From a bacterium (lineage in GTDB: Bacteria; Planctomycetota; B15-G4; JADJEK01): a stretch of 5,041 nt of DNA. The position numbers and the translations under genes are program-made. The notes under the pieces are model-generated. The model was given only the letters and a program-made list of their open reading frames with translations. It did no database searches and had not been told where the DNA came from. Below, in pieces: positions 4,686-5,041 of this stretch (position 1 is its first letter; every line of letters begins with the position of its first letter). Location of the stretch: NCBI GenBank assembly GCA_030428825.1, contig JAUIEL010000528.1:1-5041 (forward strand). Direction: 5' to 3'.

Positions 4686-5041
4686 ATGGCGCGGAACCAG
4701 CGGACCCTGAAGGCGCCGATCGAGTTCACCGGGGTGGGGCTCCACACCGGGCGGGAGACGCGCGTCAAGGTGACGCCCGCCGGCCCGAACCAGGGCGTCG
4801 TGTTCGTCCGGACCGACCTCCCGGACGCGCCGCACATCCCCGCCACGCTCGAGTTCCTCGGCCAGGGCGCGCGCCGGACCACCCTGCGGAACGGCGAGGC
4901 GGAGGTGAACACCGTCGAGCATCTGTTCGCGGCGTTCCTCGGCCTCCGGATCGACAACGCCGAGGTCCACATCGACGGCCCCGAGCTGCCGGGGATGGAC
5001 GGCTCGGCGCGCGACTTCGTCGAGCTCCTGACGCAGGCCGG
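4686..5041 (+). CDS. lpxC: LpxC, UDP-3-O-acyl-GlcNAc deacetylase, N-terminal part
   Basis: LpxC is the zinc enzyme that removes the acetyl group from UDP-3-O-acyl-N-acetylglucosamine. This is the committed step of lipid A synthesis, and its product is the substrate of LpxD. 118 codons are visible before the window ends, about a third of the usual 300 or so residues. The start reads M-x-x-x-QRTLK with TGVGLHTG at 15-22, as in E. coli. TVEHLFAA places Glu78 (catalytic base) and His79 (zinc ligand) at the same numbers as in E. coli. Then come GLRIDNAEV, PELPGMDGSA and DFVELL, all family signatures. The second domain, with the other two zinc ligands, is off the edge. The ATG is only three bases after the lpxD stop. 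In several phyla this gene is fused to fabZ at its C-terminus; that cannot be seen here. Confidence 0.96.
   Translation, partial: MARNQRTLKAPIEFTGVGLHTGRETRVKVTPAGPNQGVVFVRTDLPDAPHIPATLEFLGQGARRTTLRNGEAEVNTVEHLFAAFLGLRIDNAEVHIDGPELPGMDGSARDFVELLTQA

Noticed and set aside
3621..4970. A 449-codon open frame on the minus strand opposite lpxD and lpxC
   Set aside because: Same cause as the other minus-strand frame. It crosses two well-supported genes and shows only Arg/Asp/Ala-rich sequence without a recognisable domain.
1..5041. CRISPR arrays, tRNA or rRNA genes, insertion sequences, phage or defence genes
   Set aside because: No regularly spaced repeats, tRNA-like folds, transposase motifs or defence domains were seen. 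From 586 on, the plus strand is almost fully used by four housekeeping envelope genes.

Overview
The window (5041 bases) reads almost entirely on the + strand. From about position 222 on it is very GC-rich, with nearly every third codon position G or C. It carries an outer-membrane biogenesis cluster: the 3' end of dnaB (replicative helicase), bamA (outer-membrane protein assembly), ompH/skp-like (periplasmic chaperone), lpxD and the 5' part of lpxC (lipid A synthesis). The organism is therefore a diderm, LPS-making bacterium. The wording of the BamA barrel (an FER-x-GGG region before LRGF, then GPVP-x-A-x-DLG-x-P near the C-terminus), the Skp-type protein ending in a SLDIT-x-x-VI motif, and the order bamA-ompH-lpxD-lpxC suggest a member of the Planctomycetota, probably uncultured. 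This assignment comes from remembered family style and no search was run.

Layout. 1-221: a fragment of an NtrY-type sensor histidine kinase of alphaproteobacterial style, with visibly different codon use. 204-527: the last ~100 residues of DnaB, in frame with the kinase fragment. The two meet in a six-residue stretch (ISQALK, 204-221) that fits both families, so this looks like a chimeric join, most simply an assembly artefact. 528-585: short gap with a TATGAT box and a GAGG ribosome site. 586-2967: bamA from a TTG start. 2968-3008: short spacer. 3009-3602: ompH. 3603-3650: spacer. 3651-4682: lpxD from a TTG start. 4686-5041: lpxC, cut by the window edge.

How the genes work together. BamA folds outer-membrane barrels, and the Skp/OmpH protein escorts unfolded barrels across the periplasm. 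LpxC (deacetylase) and LpxD (N-acyltransferase) perform consecutive steps of the lipid A part of the same membrane. The genes are closely spaced (41, 48 and 3 bases), as in an operon.

The most interesting non-coding signal lies in the last codons of ompH. A consensus -35 (TTGACA, 3556-3561) and a -10-like TAGGAT (3578-3583) flank a perfect 8+1+8 palindrome (3561-3577). The fit depends on the only two ATT isleucine codons seen after the chimeric join. A GC-only 7-bp hairpin follows at 3593-3618. Together these look like an internal, possibly regulated, promoter for lpxD-lpxC. No tRNA, rRNA, CRISPR array, insertion sequence or new defence-type system was seen.
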